Position numbers and translations under genes: made by a program. DNA of 64,000 bases from positions 124,001-188,000 of the forward strand of contig CP076356.1 in the NCBI GenBank assembly GCA_018798825.1. Direction: 5' to 3'. Of this stretch, positions 44,832-54,519 are shown piece after piece; the first letter of the stretch is position 1, and each line of letters opens with the position of its first letter. This DNA is from Ochrobactrum sp. BTU1 (GTDB lineage: Bacteria > Pseudomonadota > Alphaproteobacteria > Rhizobiales > Rhizobiaceae). A model generated the notes under the pieces. The model did no database searches and had not been told where the DNA came from. It saw only the letters and a list, made by a program, of their open reading frames with translations.

Positions 44832-45238
44832 TCACTTATCTATCCTCACTTATCGGCGGGATGCTAATCGGTATTTCAGGAGCGATGCTTCTGATCCTTA
44901 ACGGAAGGATTGCTGGAATAAGCGGAATCGTCGGACGGCTTTTACACAGAAGCGCTCCGTTAACAAACCTTGCCTTCGTGGTGGGGCTGGCAATCGGGCC
45001 GATCATTTATCTAATTGTGTTCGGCACCTGGCCCACAGTTCAGATTACTGCCGGGTGGCCACTGATCATCGTCGCCGGACTTCTTGTCGGCTTCGGCTCG
45101 CGCCTGGGATCCGGTTGCACGAGCGGTCACGGTGTGCTGGGGCTGGCTCGTCTGTCACCGCGATCAATGGTAGCGGTTGCTACCTTTGTGGGAACAGGGG
45201 TGATTGCCGTCACTGTGCTACGAGGTCTAGGGATATGA
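44828..45238 (+). CDS. pmpA: YeeE/YedE-family membrane protein (PmpA)
   Basis: A 136-residue membrane protein with four or so hydrophobic segments and GSRLGSGCTSGHGVLGLARLSPRS, a Cys motif seen in YeeE-type thiosulfate/sulfur-compound transporters. It is the first half of a split YeeE pair; ATGA joins it to the second. Likely moves sulfur-containing species as part of sulfide detoxification. Confidence 0.85.
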   Translation: MITYLSSLIGGMLIGISGAMLLILNGRIAGISGIVGRLLHRSAPLTNLAFVVGLAIGPIIYLIVFGTWPTVQITAGWPLIIVAGLLVGFGSRLGSGCTSGHGVLGLARLSPRSMVAVATFVGTGVIAVTVLRGLGI

Positions 45239-45666
45239 TCTTAAAGGTTTGTCAATTCTGCAGCGCGCTTGCCTCAGGTGTCATTTTCGGCTTTGGACTG
45301 TCTATATCTGGAATGCTCAATCCCATTCGCGTACAAGGCTTTCTCGATATTTTCGGCGCATGGGATCCAAGTCTTGCCATTGTTCTCGGTGGCGCGGTTA
45401 TCGTCGCCTTCATTGGCGTACAGATAGCGAAGCGGATGCAGCATCCTACATTCGATGACAGTTTTCATGTGCCGACGCACAGACGGATCGATGCGCGTCT
45501 TATCATTGGATCGGCTCTGTTCGGTCTGGGGTGGGGCATTGGTGGCTTCTGTCCCGGGCCAGCCATTGCATCTTTATCTGTAGGACTGCCGCAGAGCGCT
45601 CTGTTCGTAGTTGCGATGTTGCTCGGCATGTTCGTACATGAAAAAGTCGAGATCAAACTTCGATGA
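45235..45666 (+). CDS. pmpB: YeeE/YedE-family membrane protein (PmpB)
   Basis: A 143-residue partner of PmpA: SGVIFGFGLSISGMLNP, then FGLGWGIGGFCPGPAIASLSVG, with the family Cys-Pro motif. The start at 45235 overlaps the pmpA stop; longer upstream frames are only shadows of pmpA. Last gene of the bigR operon. Confidence 0.85.
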   Translation: MILKVCQFCSALASGVIFGFGLSISGMLNPIRVQGFLDIFGAWDPSLAIVLGGAVIVAFIGVQIAKRMQHPTFDDSFHVPTHRRIDARLIIGSALFGLGWGIGGFCPGPAIASLSVGLPQSALFVVAMLLGMFVHEKVEIKLR

Positions 45667-45882
45667 TTAATTCCATCTGCTCAGCATCGCTGCTCCTTAG
45701 CTGTTGCTATAACCCAGCTCGTATCGACGTCGGTATGGGTTAATGAACGCCACACATTTGAATGAGTGAGTTCCGGATCCCCGAAGAAACTCTCGCTTCA
45801 TCATGGCCTTAGTCTTTTTTTGGGGTCCAAGAAATCTATTATTCGTTACGGTTTTCTTTGACCGGTTTAGAGGATGACTGGT

Positions 45883-46764
45883 TCATCTGGTGTAAGACCA
45901 TTTCCAATCCCTGATTTCCGCCATGTCCTCACCATGCTCGCAAACATATTTCTTATGCAATGTTAGTTTTTCCTCGAATTCGGCAATCAAAGGTAGGGCA
46001 ACGTCGCTATTTAGTGGCAGACGCCTTATCGCCTCAATCGCTAGATGAAAACGATCCAGTTCATTGAGAACCGCCATATCGAATGGCGTTGTCGTTGTCC
46101 CCTTTTCGATGAAGCCTCGGACGTGGAAGTTAGGATGGTTGGCGCGCGCGCCGGTGTCGAGCACCATGTCGTGGCGCCGTCCGGCAATCATTGTTTCCAG
46201 GATAAGCCCCTCCGCCGAATGGCGGAAAGGTACGTCGATCCAGTCCGCTTTTCTGTTTGGGTCAAAATCGGACACGGGATCGAAGATCGTCAGCTCTTTG
46301 GAAACATAGTCGATCAGGATGCGCTGCCCTTTGAAGAACCCGAGGCCTAGCACTGACGACACTGGAAGCTCGCTATCCTTTCGCACGGTGATCCCCCAAG
46401 GGGAAAGTTCGACGCCACGGATATCTCGGAAGAGACGTCCATTTACCGAAAGCTTGTCAATCACAAACCGAGCGTTCTCCTGAGCAATGCCAGCCATGTC
46501 GCTGGATCTCTGCATTTCTCCAGTGAAGCGGACACCTGCAATTTGATCGAGAAGATCGCGACGAAGGTGCAACCCTTCCTCCGAACCCGTATCGAGGTTC
46601 AGTAAATGTGTCGCCCCATCGATTTCCAAGCTGACCATAGGTATCGAATGCTCATCGAAGGTGATCGGCAAAACCAGATCGGCCGCGTTCGATGGAACTA
46701 CAGCGAAAGATGCTACCAGGAGGGTGATTGGTAAAACAATTGAGAATTTCAAGAATGTCACCAT
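45883..46764 (-). CDS. Exported retropepsin-like aspartyl protease
   Basis: A 293-residue protein with a Sec signal peptide (1-27, ending SNA). Two DTG motifs occur: LDTGS at 57-61 and LDTGA at 202-206, the latter in a second beta domain. This suggests a two-lobed pepsin-like arrangement in one chain, less usual for bacterial retropepsins, which dimerise. Start 46764 is chosen for the signal peptide; a 15-residue upstream extension is possible. Substrate unknown. Stands alone. Confidence 0.75.
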   Translation of the reverse strand: MVTFLKFSIVLPITLLVASFAVVPSNAADLVLPITFDEHSIPMVSLEIDGATHLLNLDTGSEEGLHLRRDLLDQIAGVRFTGEMQRSSDMAGIAQENARFVIDKLSVNGRLFRDIRGVELSPWGITVRKDSELPVSSVLGLGFFKGQRILIDYVSKELTIFDPVSDFDPNRKADWIDVPFRHSAEGLILETMIAGRRHDMVLDTGARANHPNFHVRGFIEKGTTTTPFDMAVLNELDRFHLAIEAIRRLPLNSDVALPLIAEFEEKLTLHKKYVCEHGEDMAEIRDWKWSYTR

Positions 46765-46809
46765 GAAACGTCTGGGCGGACTATGCTTGGCAGATACGGC
46801 ACCAATCAT

Positions 46810-47184
46810 CGCAAAAATTCCAAAACCCGCGACACCTTCAGCTGCTAAGCAACCTTGGTGGTTGGGCTGCTTTCGTTAATATTGCAAGGGTTCCTCATAA
46901 AGCTATCGTGCGAAGAGGTCTATAGTGCAGAGGGGTCTGCTGCAAATTCCTGCTTAGACGAGAAGCAAGCTGAACGCCGGGAGCATCCATGCGGGGAGTT
47001 CAGGAGATACGATGCATGTTTTGGAAACGTTTCGTCAACGAAGACGCAGAATGTCGGCTTAACATCAGTAGAGCATAATCGATGTTCAAAGTCCGCCATT
47101 TCGACATTGGATCGCCGGGTCTCGCATTTCAGTCCCAAACCGATTGAGGGCATTCTGCACAAGGCCGAACCCGTGACGGCAGCG
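46810..47184. other. Intergenic stretch before an IS6 remnant
   Basis: About 375 bp with no supported gene. It may include eroded transposase DNA, but nothing reads as protein with confidence. Confidence 0.4.
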
Positions 47185-47440
47185 CGAAGCAGATCACCAC
47201 TGACGGCAGCCAAACTGTGAGCGCACGGCAATTATGCAGTGCGACGTATAGAACTGGGGTGTTACACACCGGCAACTTCAGCGCTAATAGTGTCAGCGAA
47301 TACATGAACAATTCCATCGAGCAGGATCATCGCCGCGTCAAACGGTAATTTCGATCCTTGCTCGACTTCAAGTCCAAGGCCGCCAGTATCACGCTTTCCG
47401 GCATCTAACTGGTTCACATAATGCATGAACAGCGGGACGT
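47185..47440 (+). pseudogene. IS6-family transposase, C-terminal remnant
   Basis: One plus frame reads EYMNNSIEQDHRRVKR, stop, FRSLLDFKSKAASITLSGI, stop, LVHIMHEQRD. This follows the IS6/IS240 transposase C-terminus (…NNRIEQDHRRVK…, …GFKSF…, …GIELVH…). The two TAA codons stand for expected sense codons. Only the last third survives. Ends of the element were not found. Confidence 0.8.
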
Positions 47441-47876
47441 CCTTCCAAAGGAAAGAATGCTCCCGCTCAGGTAGCAAGTCAAGGAACTAACTGCTTAGTT
47501 GCGGTCAGCGGTAAACCATGTTGCGTCCTAACCGGATTTATGTGGCGCATCCCCGTTACGTTCTTTGCAGTGCAAGGTTGACGCCGAGATCAATCAGAAC
47601 CATGCCGACTATACGCGTCATGAGTCGCTAAGCCCAATTAGAGCCTGTAAGTACTTCGGAGAATTATTTTGGCAACAAATACACAGAGAACATTAGATAA
47701 TAAAAATAACAAGCTAACGATCGTACCCAGAATGAAAATCTGAAGCCAAATGCGATAAGGTGGGTTATTTCTCAAATTTCACTTCGGCTGAGCTATCTCA
47801 TCCCGGCTCACCTCGCTCAATTATTCCGCCAACGGTGGCCACATCAGCACAAGTAGACTTTTCGCGACAAAGCCAT
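47441..47876. other. Intergenic stretch downstream of fabZ
   Basis: About 435 bp between the IS6 remnant and fabZ; AT-rich after 47650. No gene recognised. Confidence 0.45.
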
Positions 47877-48347
47877 TTACTCATCGCGGGCTAGGGGAAC
47901 CATCATCGCACCAATATCTGCCTCCGCAACCAGAGCGCCTTCGACCTTGGCTTCGCAATGAAACTTCCAGACTTTGCTGCGTTGGCGTTGCTTAATGACG
48001 TGGATCTCCAACCGGTCACCGGGTTCGACGGGTTTGCGGAAGCGTGTATTGTCGACTGTCATGAGATAAACTAGATACCGGCCGCCATCCTGCTTGCGCG
48101 CACAAATCGCGCCTGCCGTCTGACACATAGCTTCCACTACCAGGACACCCGGCATGATTGGGCGACCTGGAAAATGGCCGGTGAAATGCGGCTCATTGAC
48201 CGTAACGTTCTTGATTCCGATAGCAAAATTATCGCCATCGATTTCTATGATCCTGTCAATTAGCAGAAGTGGATAACGATGGGGGAGGAGCTTCATCACC
48301 TCCAAGATGTCAGCTGCGCCTAGGGTTTTTTCCGTACATTCAGACAT
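47877..48347 (-). CDS. fabZ: FabZ-type 3-hydroxyacyl-ACP dehydratase
   Basis: A 156-residue hot-dog dehydratase with the FabZ active site: His58 in [12 protein letters not shown] and Glu72 in [10 protein letters not shown]. It would dehydrate 3-hydroxyacyl-ACP. The housekeeping fabZ lies with lpxD and lpxA in this order of bacteria; here it is isolated in a mobile-DNA area, so it is likely a second copy with a special lipid role. Confidence 0.88.
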   Translation of the reverse strand: MSECTEKTLGAADILEVMKLLPHRYPLLLIDRIIEIDGDNFAIGIKNVTVNEPHFTGHFPGRPIMPGVLVVEAMCQTAGAICARKQDGGRYLVYLMTVDNTRFRKPVEPGDRLEIHVIKQRQRSKVWKFHCEAKVEGALVAEADIGAMMVPLARDE

Positions 48348-49521
48348 TCGTGTCTCCTGATTTTGTAGGTTGTGCCCGTCCTCAGCATAGCTATAGGACA
48401 GCTAACTGTGCGGCATCAAAAAGCGTCCTGCGAGAAAAGACGCTCGATAAGGTCATAGGTGATCCATTCACCATGTGTAGGCGCCGGTTGGGGAAGAAAT
48501 ATCTTGTTTGCATTGGGAGTGGCAGGGCGCTGCCATTCGACCGGCTTGCGGTGCGATTTTCATACATCCTGCTGCGCGTAGGATGTTCCTAACTTTAGGT
48601 CCAACAACGCCGCGCGGTAGTGACATTTTTGTGCTCACTGATTTCCCTATTCCCGTCTCACGACCGTTGCGTCATAGCTCGAATGACCATTCTCGCTAGG
48701 TGTGCCCGTTTGCAAGAAAGTAACCGCCAAATTAAACAGAGGGAACACAATAAAACTAAAGATTGATACCAGGAGAAGGCAGACAACCCTCATGGATAGC
48801 CACAGAGTATTGAAGTTGCTCGTGCGAAGAGGAACAACGCTGCAGCCGGAAACTGGGTGCCGCATTTCGACAGCCTTGTAAAGTTAACATGGCTCTAATT
48901 TGAACCCCGATTGTCAAGAAATGATGGTGAGTACATCGACACCTTGTCAAAACACAACAGCGTCAGCAACATCTGGTCTCTATATGAGAACGAAATGCCT
49001 CAATAGGTTGTCCTGCCATCACTGAGGTTAAACGTTGCGGCAGTCGTGTATGAGTTTTCGGCACAGTCTCTTAAATATGGGCGCCGATGTCTTTCGTTCG
49101 TTGATACCATTTCTACGCGGACTTCAGGCTTGAGGCTTCCCGCCACATGTTGGGAGCAGCGCCCTGTAATTCAGGGTGATCAGCAGCGTTAAACTGGTTG
49201 CGGGGAAGATGATGAAGATTGTAGATGGGATCGTGTATAGACTGGTGGGTTAACAAAAAGTGCCGTCGGTAGGTTTTGGTTCGTTGCCCAGCTTGCCCCA
49301 CGCGCCCCACTCGCGCTTCGCCCACGAGTAGCTAGTCAGTTCGGGCAATTCAATTACCTTTGTGACTGGTGCGACCGGCCTTCTAGGCAAGGTCACAAAA
49401 AGATCAATGAAATGTGGACCCTCGCGATGACCAGAAGCAATCAGTTGCCTCTCAACGAGTCCGTTGATGGACGAACTGCGTCTGTGCTAGTCATAACTGT
49501 ACGAAATCGACTGGATCAATT
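48348..49521. other. Long stretch without supported gene
   Basis: About 1.17 kb. A 70-codon minus frame at 49113-49325 has no family features and is not called. No repeat or tRNA was recognised. Confidence 0.45.
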
Positions 49522-50277
49522 ATGAGCCGCACGGTTGTTGAAATCAGAAGTTACTCCGGTGTCACAGAGACCCACCGCCACGATTTCCATCAAGTGATCT
49601 TGCCGTGCTCTGGTATGCTGGAAATCGATATTGACCGCTCAGCCGGTCGTGTGACGGACAGTATAGCTTCGTTTGTGCCAGCAGGATTCAATCATGCTTT
49701 TATTGCCAAGCCCGAAAGCCGTTTCATCGTTCTTGACGTGCCAGCGGGTCTCTCGTCGGCAATCAGAAACCATGCGGCGATGGCCCCGTTCTTCGCGATC
49801 CGACCAGACATTCGAGGGCTGATTGATTATCTAATAGCAGATGGTCCGCAATCCAAGCCTTCGGCGCAACTCCTTGAGATGTGGGCTGGCCTTGTCCTGG
49901 ATCGACTTGATAAACAAGGTGGCAATATTGATCTCACCGAATTGGCAGTTAACCGAGCCATTGCGTTCATGAAGCAAAGACTGGCGCAACCTATCCGCAA
50001 CAGCGACATCGCCGAAGCAGCGCGTTTAAGCCCAACTCGCCTTCATGACGCCTTTCTCAAGCGTCTCGCGATGACACCTCACGCAAAGTTGATTGCAATA
50101 AGATTAGACGCAGCTGAAAGTCTGCTTTCAAATCCGCACCTTTCCATCGCCGAGGTCGCGTTGCGCAGCGGACACTCTGACCAGAGCGCGTTGACACGTA
50201 TCATGCAGAGGGAGAGGGGTGTAACACCGGCTGCGATCCGCAAAAGCTTGCTCGGCCGATTTGAACAAAAAGCCTAA
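49522..50277 (+). CDS. AraC-family transcriptional regulator
   Basis: A 251-residue regulator: N-terminal cupin (THRHDFHQVILPCSGMLEIDID) and two C-terminal HTHs (NSDIAEAARLSPTRLHDAFLKRLAMTPHAKLIAIRL; IAEVALRSGHSDQSALTRIMQRERGVTP). Its partner appears to be the EamA transporter that starts 77 bp downstream, since AraC-EamA pairs commonly control amino-acid or metabolite export. Confidence 0.87.
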   Translation: MSRTVVEIRSYSGVTETHRHDFHQVILPCSGMLEIDIDRSAGRVTDSIASFVPAGFNHAFIAKPESRFIVLDVPAGLSSAIRNHAAMAPFFAIRPDIRGLIDYLIADGPQSKPSAQLLEMWAGLVLDRLDKQGGNIDLTELAVNRAIAFMKQRLAQPIRNSDIAEAARLSPTRLHDAFLKRLAMTPHAKLIAIRLDAAESLLSNPHLSIAEVALRSGHSDQSALTRIMQRERGVTPAAIRKSLLGRFEQKA

Positions 50278-50353
50278 AATCTGGAAGCTTTTACCAAGAC
50301 ACCGCGGTTGCTTGTGCTCCATTACGCCTTGTTCGAGCAGGGAGGAGAAATTG

Positions 50354-51241
50354 GTGGAGAAGGGAAGCGGCAAAGCGACAACTATTGGGCTAATCGCAAT
50401 CGGATTATGGGCGAGCTTGGCTCTGTTCACCGTCGAAGCAAAAGGTATCCCGCCGTTTGAGCTTCTAGCGCTTAGTTTTGGTGTCGCCTTTCTCAGCGGC
50501 ATGATTGTGCTCGCTTCGCAGGGATTCCATGCGCTTAGGCGGCTCAGGCAACCAGTTGCACCATGGTTTTTGGCATTCTTCGCAATCTTCCTCTATCACG
50601 CACTATACTTTTATTCACTTTCGACTGTTCCGCCCGCCCGCGCCAGTCTGATTGCCTATCTCTGGCCCCTGCTGATTGTAATTCTCTCCACTTTCGGTCC
50701 GAACGGTGATCGGCTTCGCTGGCAGCACCTAGCAGGTGGGGCACTCGGCTTCATTGGCACCGCCGTCATACTGTTGGATCACCAGGGAGAGCGTTCGCAG
50801 GCTACTTCAGTTCTCGGCTATATCGCTGCCTTTGGCTGCGCCCTCATCTGGTCGGCATACTCTGTCGCAAATCGCCGGTTTGCAAACATATCCAGTGATA
50901 TGCTGGTCGGCGTTTGCGGGATGGTTGCAATTGCTGGCGCGGGCGTACACTTCCTTCTTGAGGAAACTGTTTGGCCCACCCAGCCTCAATGGCAGGCAGT
51001 CTTGCTTCTTGGGGTCGGCCCTGTCGGCCATGCTTTCCTGGCTTGGGATTATGCGACAAAACACGGCAACATGCCGTTGCTTGGCGGCCTCTCGTATCTC
51101 GCCCCGTTGATTTCTACCTCGATCCTAATTGCCAATGGGCAAACATCGTCGAATATTACTGTTGCATTGTCCGCCGTGTTGACTGTGGGAGGGTCGCTGC
51201 TTGCAAGCCTACGACGCAAGAAGAAAGACAATGCACAATAG
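50354..51241 (+). CDS. EamA-family (DMT) transporter
   Basis: A 295-residue protein with about ten hydrophobic segments in two EamA halves (SLSTVPPARASLIAYLWPLLIVILS in the first; ATKHGNMPLLGGLSYLAPLIST in the second), and a basic C-terminus. Substrates in this family include amino acids and metabolites. GTG 50354 is chosen because GGAGGA is seven bases upstream. An IS110 remnant follows its stop at once. Confidence 0.86.
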   Translation: MEKGSGKATTIGLIAIGLWASLALFTVEAKGIPPFELLALSFGVAFLSGMIVLASQGFHALRRLRQPVAPWFLAFFAIFLYHALYFYSLSTVPPARASLIAYLWPLLIVILSTFGPNGDRLRWQHLAGGALGFIGTAVILLDHQGERSQATSVLGYIAAFGCALIWSAYSVANRRFANISSDMLVGVCGMVAIAGAGVHFLLEETVWPTQPQWQAVLLLGVGPVGHAFLAWDYATKHGNMPLLGGLSYLAPLISTSILIANGQTSSNITVALSAVLTVGGSLLASLRRKKKDNAQ

Positions 51242-51783
51242 GCTAATTGCTGCGAGGACGACAGCATTCCGGAAGTTGCAAGGATGGCTCTGATGGAAAT
51301 GGCTGAACAGATAGAGATGCTGACAACACGTATCAAGAAACTCGAGAGGAAGATCATTGCAACGGTAAAAGCAGATGATACTGCGCGGCGTCTGACCATT
51401 ATACCGGGAGTTGGCCCCATCATTGCAGCAACCGTTCAGGCGAACGTTCCAAATTCAGCCGCATTCAAAACAGGTCGCGCGCTCTCCGCCTGGATGGGTA
51501 TTTCACCGCGAGCAAATTCCAGTGGTGGTAAGGAGCGGCTCGGTCGAATATCGAAACGGGGCAAGAAGCAATTGCGAACGCTGCTGATCGTCGGCGCAAC
51601 CTCTATTCTTAAGCAAGCCCGGATTGGTATGTCGATGCCGGAAATGAGTCATCACATTGATAGCGCGCCGCCCTTATAAGGGGGCAGCAGTAGGATTAGC
51701 CAATAAGATTGCGCGTGCGATCTGGGCGCTTCTCGTGAAAGGTTGTACGTATCAAGCACCAGATATTATGGAGCAAACCTAAA
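51242..51783 (+). pseudogene. IS110-family transposase, C-terminal remnant
   Basis: DDSIPEVARMALMEMAEQIE, TIIPGVGPIIAATVQANVP and WMGISPRANSSGGKERLGRISKRGKKQLRTLLIVGA are the Transposase_20 part of IS110 enzymes. A frameshift near 51660-51675 moves the last piece (VGLANKIARAIWALLVKGCTYQ) to the next frame. The N-terminal DEDD domain is missing. Confidence 0.82.
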
Positions 51784-52440
51784 ATAGGGCTCAAGATGTT
51801 GCGACTAAAGTAGCCGGATCATACCAGGGTGCCAAGCGTGATGAACCAGCTGGACGAAATCCAGATACCGATTAGACCGATCGACGCAATGCACCTTCGT
51901 GTGCGCATAACTGATAAGGCAATCGGCATAGCGGTTATCATCATGGCCCGGAACTTTTAGTTTGCAAAAAAACAGGCCGGACATATGACTGCACAGTCCA
52001 ATAGGTCAGTAACGCAGAAAAACTTTGCTATCAGGGCCATTCTACATATGCGTCCAGAGCCAAGTGTGTTCTGTGCTGAAGACATTTTTTGCAACTGATC
52101 CGATGGAATGCCTTTGACAATAATCAGCATACGGCAGAAGTCGGAATCCGGCTTTATGGTGACGAGCAAATTCAGGCAGGACGAAGCTACTTAAGAGGTT
52201 ATTAATGCGTAAATCCTGTGTTTCTCTCGCCTGATCGCCTTATTGGTTGCTAATGTCAGCGTTGTGGAGAAGGTAGACAAAAAGTCGATCGCAGCTGGTT
52301 CCACCCAATGGGTTTCCGGTAGTGGGGACAAGTCACCCACGGATGCGATGGTGAACATTGGCTCAATGCGTCAGAGGGGAAACAAGCTCGAGGTTGTCAT
52401 TCAGCGTGGAGGATGGGTTCGTTTCATCGGATGGGCATTA
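51784..52440. other. Stretch without supported gene
   Basis: About 650 bp between IS110 and integrase remnants. A small plus frame at 51840-51960 and a minus frame at 51957-52169 show no family. Probably eroded mobile DNA. Confidence 0.4.
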
Positions 52441-52989
52441 TCAGGTCAACGATGTCTTCGATCCTGCAAGCCAGCGCGCCGAGGCTGAAAGCGAGCCTCT
52501 CAATCGGCGAAGATCATCAACGAAGTGTCGTCTTGCGGGGCACATCGCGAAGCCTTGCATACTTGATGGCGCGGATGGCCGATTTGACGTCCGGTGACGA
52601 AAACGACCCCCCATTCCGCGCCAACGGGTCAGTGTCGACCAGTTGGCAAGACAACGGCGGACGGTTGCCGGTGCGTGCAAACCGGATACGCGCAGAAAGC
52701 CTTGTTGGCGCAAATCGTCCTCCACACGTGCCGGTATGCTGTGATCGGGTTCGATCTCGCGTTGCTGTGGCCACCATAATTGATGGGCGATGAACTTCAG
52801 GAGCAGGGGCTCTGGCGCAGGCCAGGGGCGCGGTCTGTCGGCTGCGGCCATCCACCAGGCTTCGAGATCGGCGAGATCCGAGTTCCGTGCACGCAGGGTG
52901 TTTTCAGCCATGCCTTCTTTGACCAGATGACGCAGCGATTCGACATTCTAATCGGTCAGAATCTCTGCCAGCCTGTCGCGACGGCTCAT
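52441..52989 (-). pseudogene. Tyrosine recombinase/integrase, N-terminal remnant
   Basis: From ATG 52989: MSRRDRLAEILTD, stop TAG, NVESLRHLVKEGMAENTLRARNSDL, then EAWWMAAADRPRPWPAPEPLLLKFIAHQLW and APATVRRCLANWSTLTRWRG. This is the SAM-like arm-binding part of a phage-type integrase. A frameshift near 52610 moves on to SFSSPDVKSAIRAI. The catalytic domain with R-H-R-Y is absent. Confidence 0.75.
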
Positions 52990-53059
52990 CGCCAAGACCC
53001 CTGAGATCGTGTCGAGTGCGGCCGTTCGCAGATGAAATCATTCGTCCGATCTGGAAAAC

Positions 53060-53479
53060 TTAGCGTTCATTCTCTAAAGGTCCGAGAATGCGGATCCCTT
53101 CCGACCGGGCGGCAGCAGCAAGCTTTCGATCACCGGTTGCCAATGGGACTTTTTCTGCAAGTGTCAGGGCCAGATATGAAGCATCGTAGCCGCTCAAATC
53201 ATATCTTTCGCATAAGGAGAGCACAGCCCCGTCGCCGCCTGAGCCCAAATCTTCCAGAGGAAAAGCGCGCAACTGCGCCATCAGCAACAAGGCTTCACCC
53301 GGTTTCAGCCGCTTGCGTCGTTCGGACACAAAGAACAGATTGCGGGTCTCGAACCAAAACAAGGACGGCACGAAAGCAATAGATGTGCGCAGGTCAGCCA
53401 TCAATCGATCGGCAGCGTCGTGTTGTTCGTCGGGCAGGAACCAGGCTGCGGCAATGGAGGCATCGAGAACAAAAGACAT
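53060..53479 (-). CDS. PIN-domain toxin (VapC family)
   Basis: A 139-residue PIN nuclease: acidic residues D6 (VLDASIAAAW), E44 (WFETRNL), D99 (GYDASYLALT) and D117 (ATGDRKL) give a full set for metal binding. ATG 53479 shares one base with the antitoxin stop. Module looks intact even though an integrase remnant lies beside it. Confidence 0.88.
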   Translation of the reverse strand: MSFVLDASIAAAWFLPDEQHDAADRLMADLRTSIAFVPSLFWFETRNLFFVSERRKRLKPGEALLLMAQLRAFPLEDLGSGGDGAVLSLCERYDLSGYDASYLALTLAEKVPLATGDRKLAAAARSEGIRILGPLENER

Positions 53480-53721
53480 CAGTAGCGGCGGCCTTCTTCT
53501 ATCCACTCACGAATCTCGTCCTGTGTTGTCGACTGCCGCGTAAGGCGTTGTGCCTTGATTTCGGCGATCAGCGCTTCGACGTTATTTTCACGGCGAATGC
53601 GAGACAGTTTGGCAATGGGCGTATTGCCCCGCGAGATAATAACTTCTTCCCCTGCTTCAACTTTCGCAAGCAGTTCCGAGAGATGGGTTTTGGCTTCACC
53701 GACCTTGACTGAAACGGTCAT
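53479..53721 (-). CDS. Phd/YefM-type antitoxin
   Basis: An 80-residue antitoxin: MTVSVKVGEAKTHLSELLAKVEAGEEVIISRGNTPIAKLSRI is the Phd DNA-binding fold; a charged C-terminal tail would bind the toxin. Stop TGA and toxin ATG overlap (TGATG). Confidence 0.88.
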   Translation of the reverse strand: MTVSVKVGEAKTHLSELLAKVEAGEEVIISRGNTPIAKLSRIRRENNVEALIAEIKAQRLTRQSTTQDEIREWIEEGRRY

Positions 53722-53977
53722 GTGGAATGCTCCGCTGGAGAATGGTTTGGACGGACTTTAACACCGCTTTTAAAAGCAAAAATTAACAGTATGACGGCAT
53801 TTGGTCAAGTGTTGGTCAACTAACCTTCGATAACCATAATTATAGGCTTACGCTCCAAGCTACGATCAGCAACAAGATGTGTGTTTTACACGTGAGACGA
53901 GAGGCCTGCCATGGGTTGTGATGGATAAACAATAATTGCGCTGTCCAGTTGCAGTAAGACTGTTGACGAAAATTGTT

Positions 53978-54036
53978 CTCTCCTCATCAACGGTAGTTGA
54001 AGATGAAGACCTTCAACTACCGTTGATGAGGGAGAG
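53978..54036. repeat. 25-bp inverted repeat with eight-base loop
   Basis: The arm at 53978-54002 (starts CTCTCCTCATC, ends GTAGTTGAAG) is the reverse complement of 54011-54036 except for one extra G. The loop is ATGAAGAC. No T run. It lies between the Phd/PIN pair and a Tn3 remnant. Too long and exact for a usual terminator. Confidence 0.8.
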
Positions 54037-54189
54037 GCGTGGCGTGCAAGACGTTGATCAGATCATAATGTTCGCTGCGGGCATATGGATGAGTGCGGTC
54101 GGCTTTGGTCACACTAAATTCAGCAGCCATCAGGAATGGTTCAACCGCCTCGTTCGGGAGGTTAGATGGATGGGCCCGTTGTTGGTACT

Positions 54190-54470
54190 GAAGTGATAAG
54201 CGTATCGGGCGGAATGCCGATCTGAGTGCCGATAAAGGCAAGGATTTCTTGCGGGAGAAACTCGCCGACGTCAGCGCCTGACAGGGATAGCTAAGCGCGC
54301 AGAGCTGTAGAGCAAACCCGAGCCGATCGTCCGGCCTACGCCGTTCACGTGTTCCCGATCGTCGTCGGCCAGTGTGTAATGGTGAGCAGCGACAATTCGT
54401 CGGTGGGCAAATCGAGCAGTGCCGAGCGCTGACGCTCGGCGAGCCCCTTTAATGTTCAGAGGCTATTTAG
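54190..54470 (-). pseudogene. Tn3-family transposase, N-terminal remnant
   Basis: LSERQRSALLDLPTDELSLLTHYTLADDD reads in one minus frame (about 54380-54450). Next-frame pieces GFALQLCALSYP and EFLPQEILAFIGTQIGIPPDTLI follow. This is the DUF4158 start of Tn3 transposases, broken by at least two shifts. The catalytic domain is absent. Confidence 0.7.
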
Positions 54471-54519
54471 AGCCGTATATTTTGGTTGATAATCAATATT
54501 TTCCGTATATTATGCGGCA

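Noticed and set aside
49113-49325. 70-codon minus frame in a gene-poor stretch
   Set aside because: No family pattern or ribosome site, and other frames look equally random.
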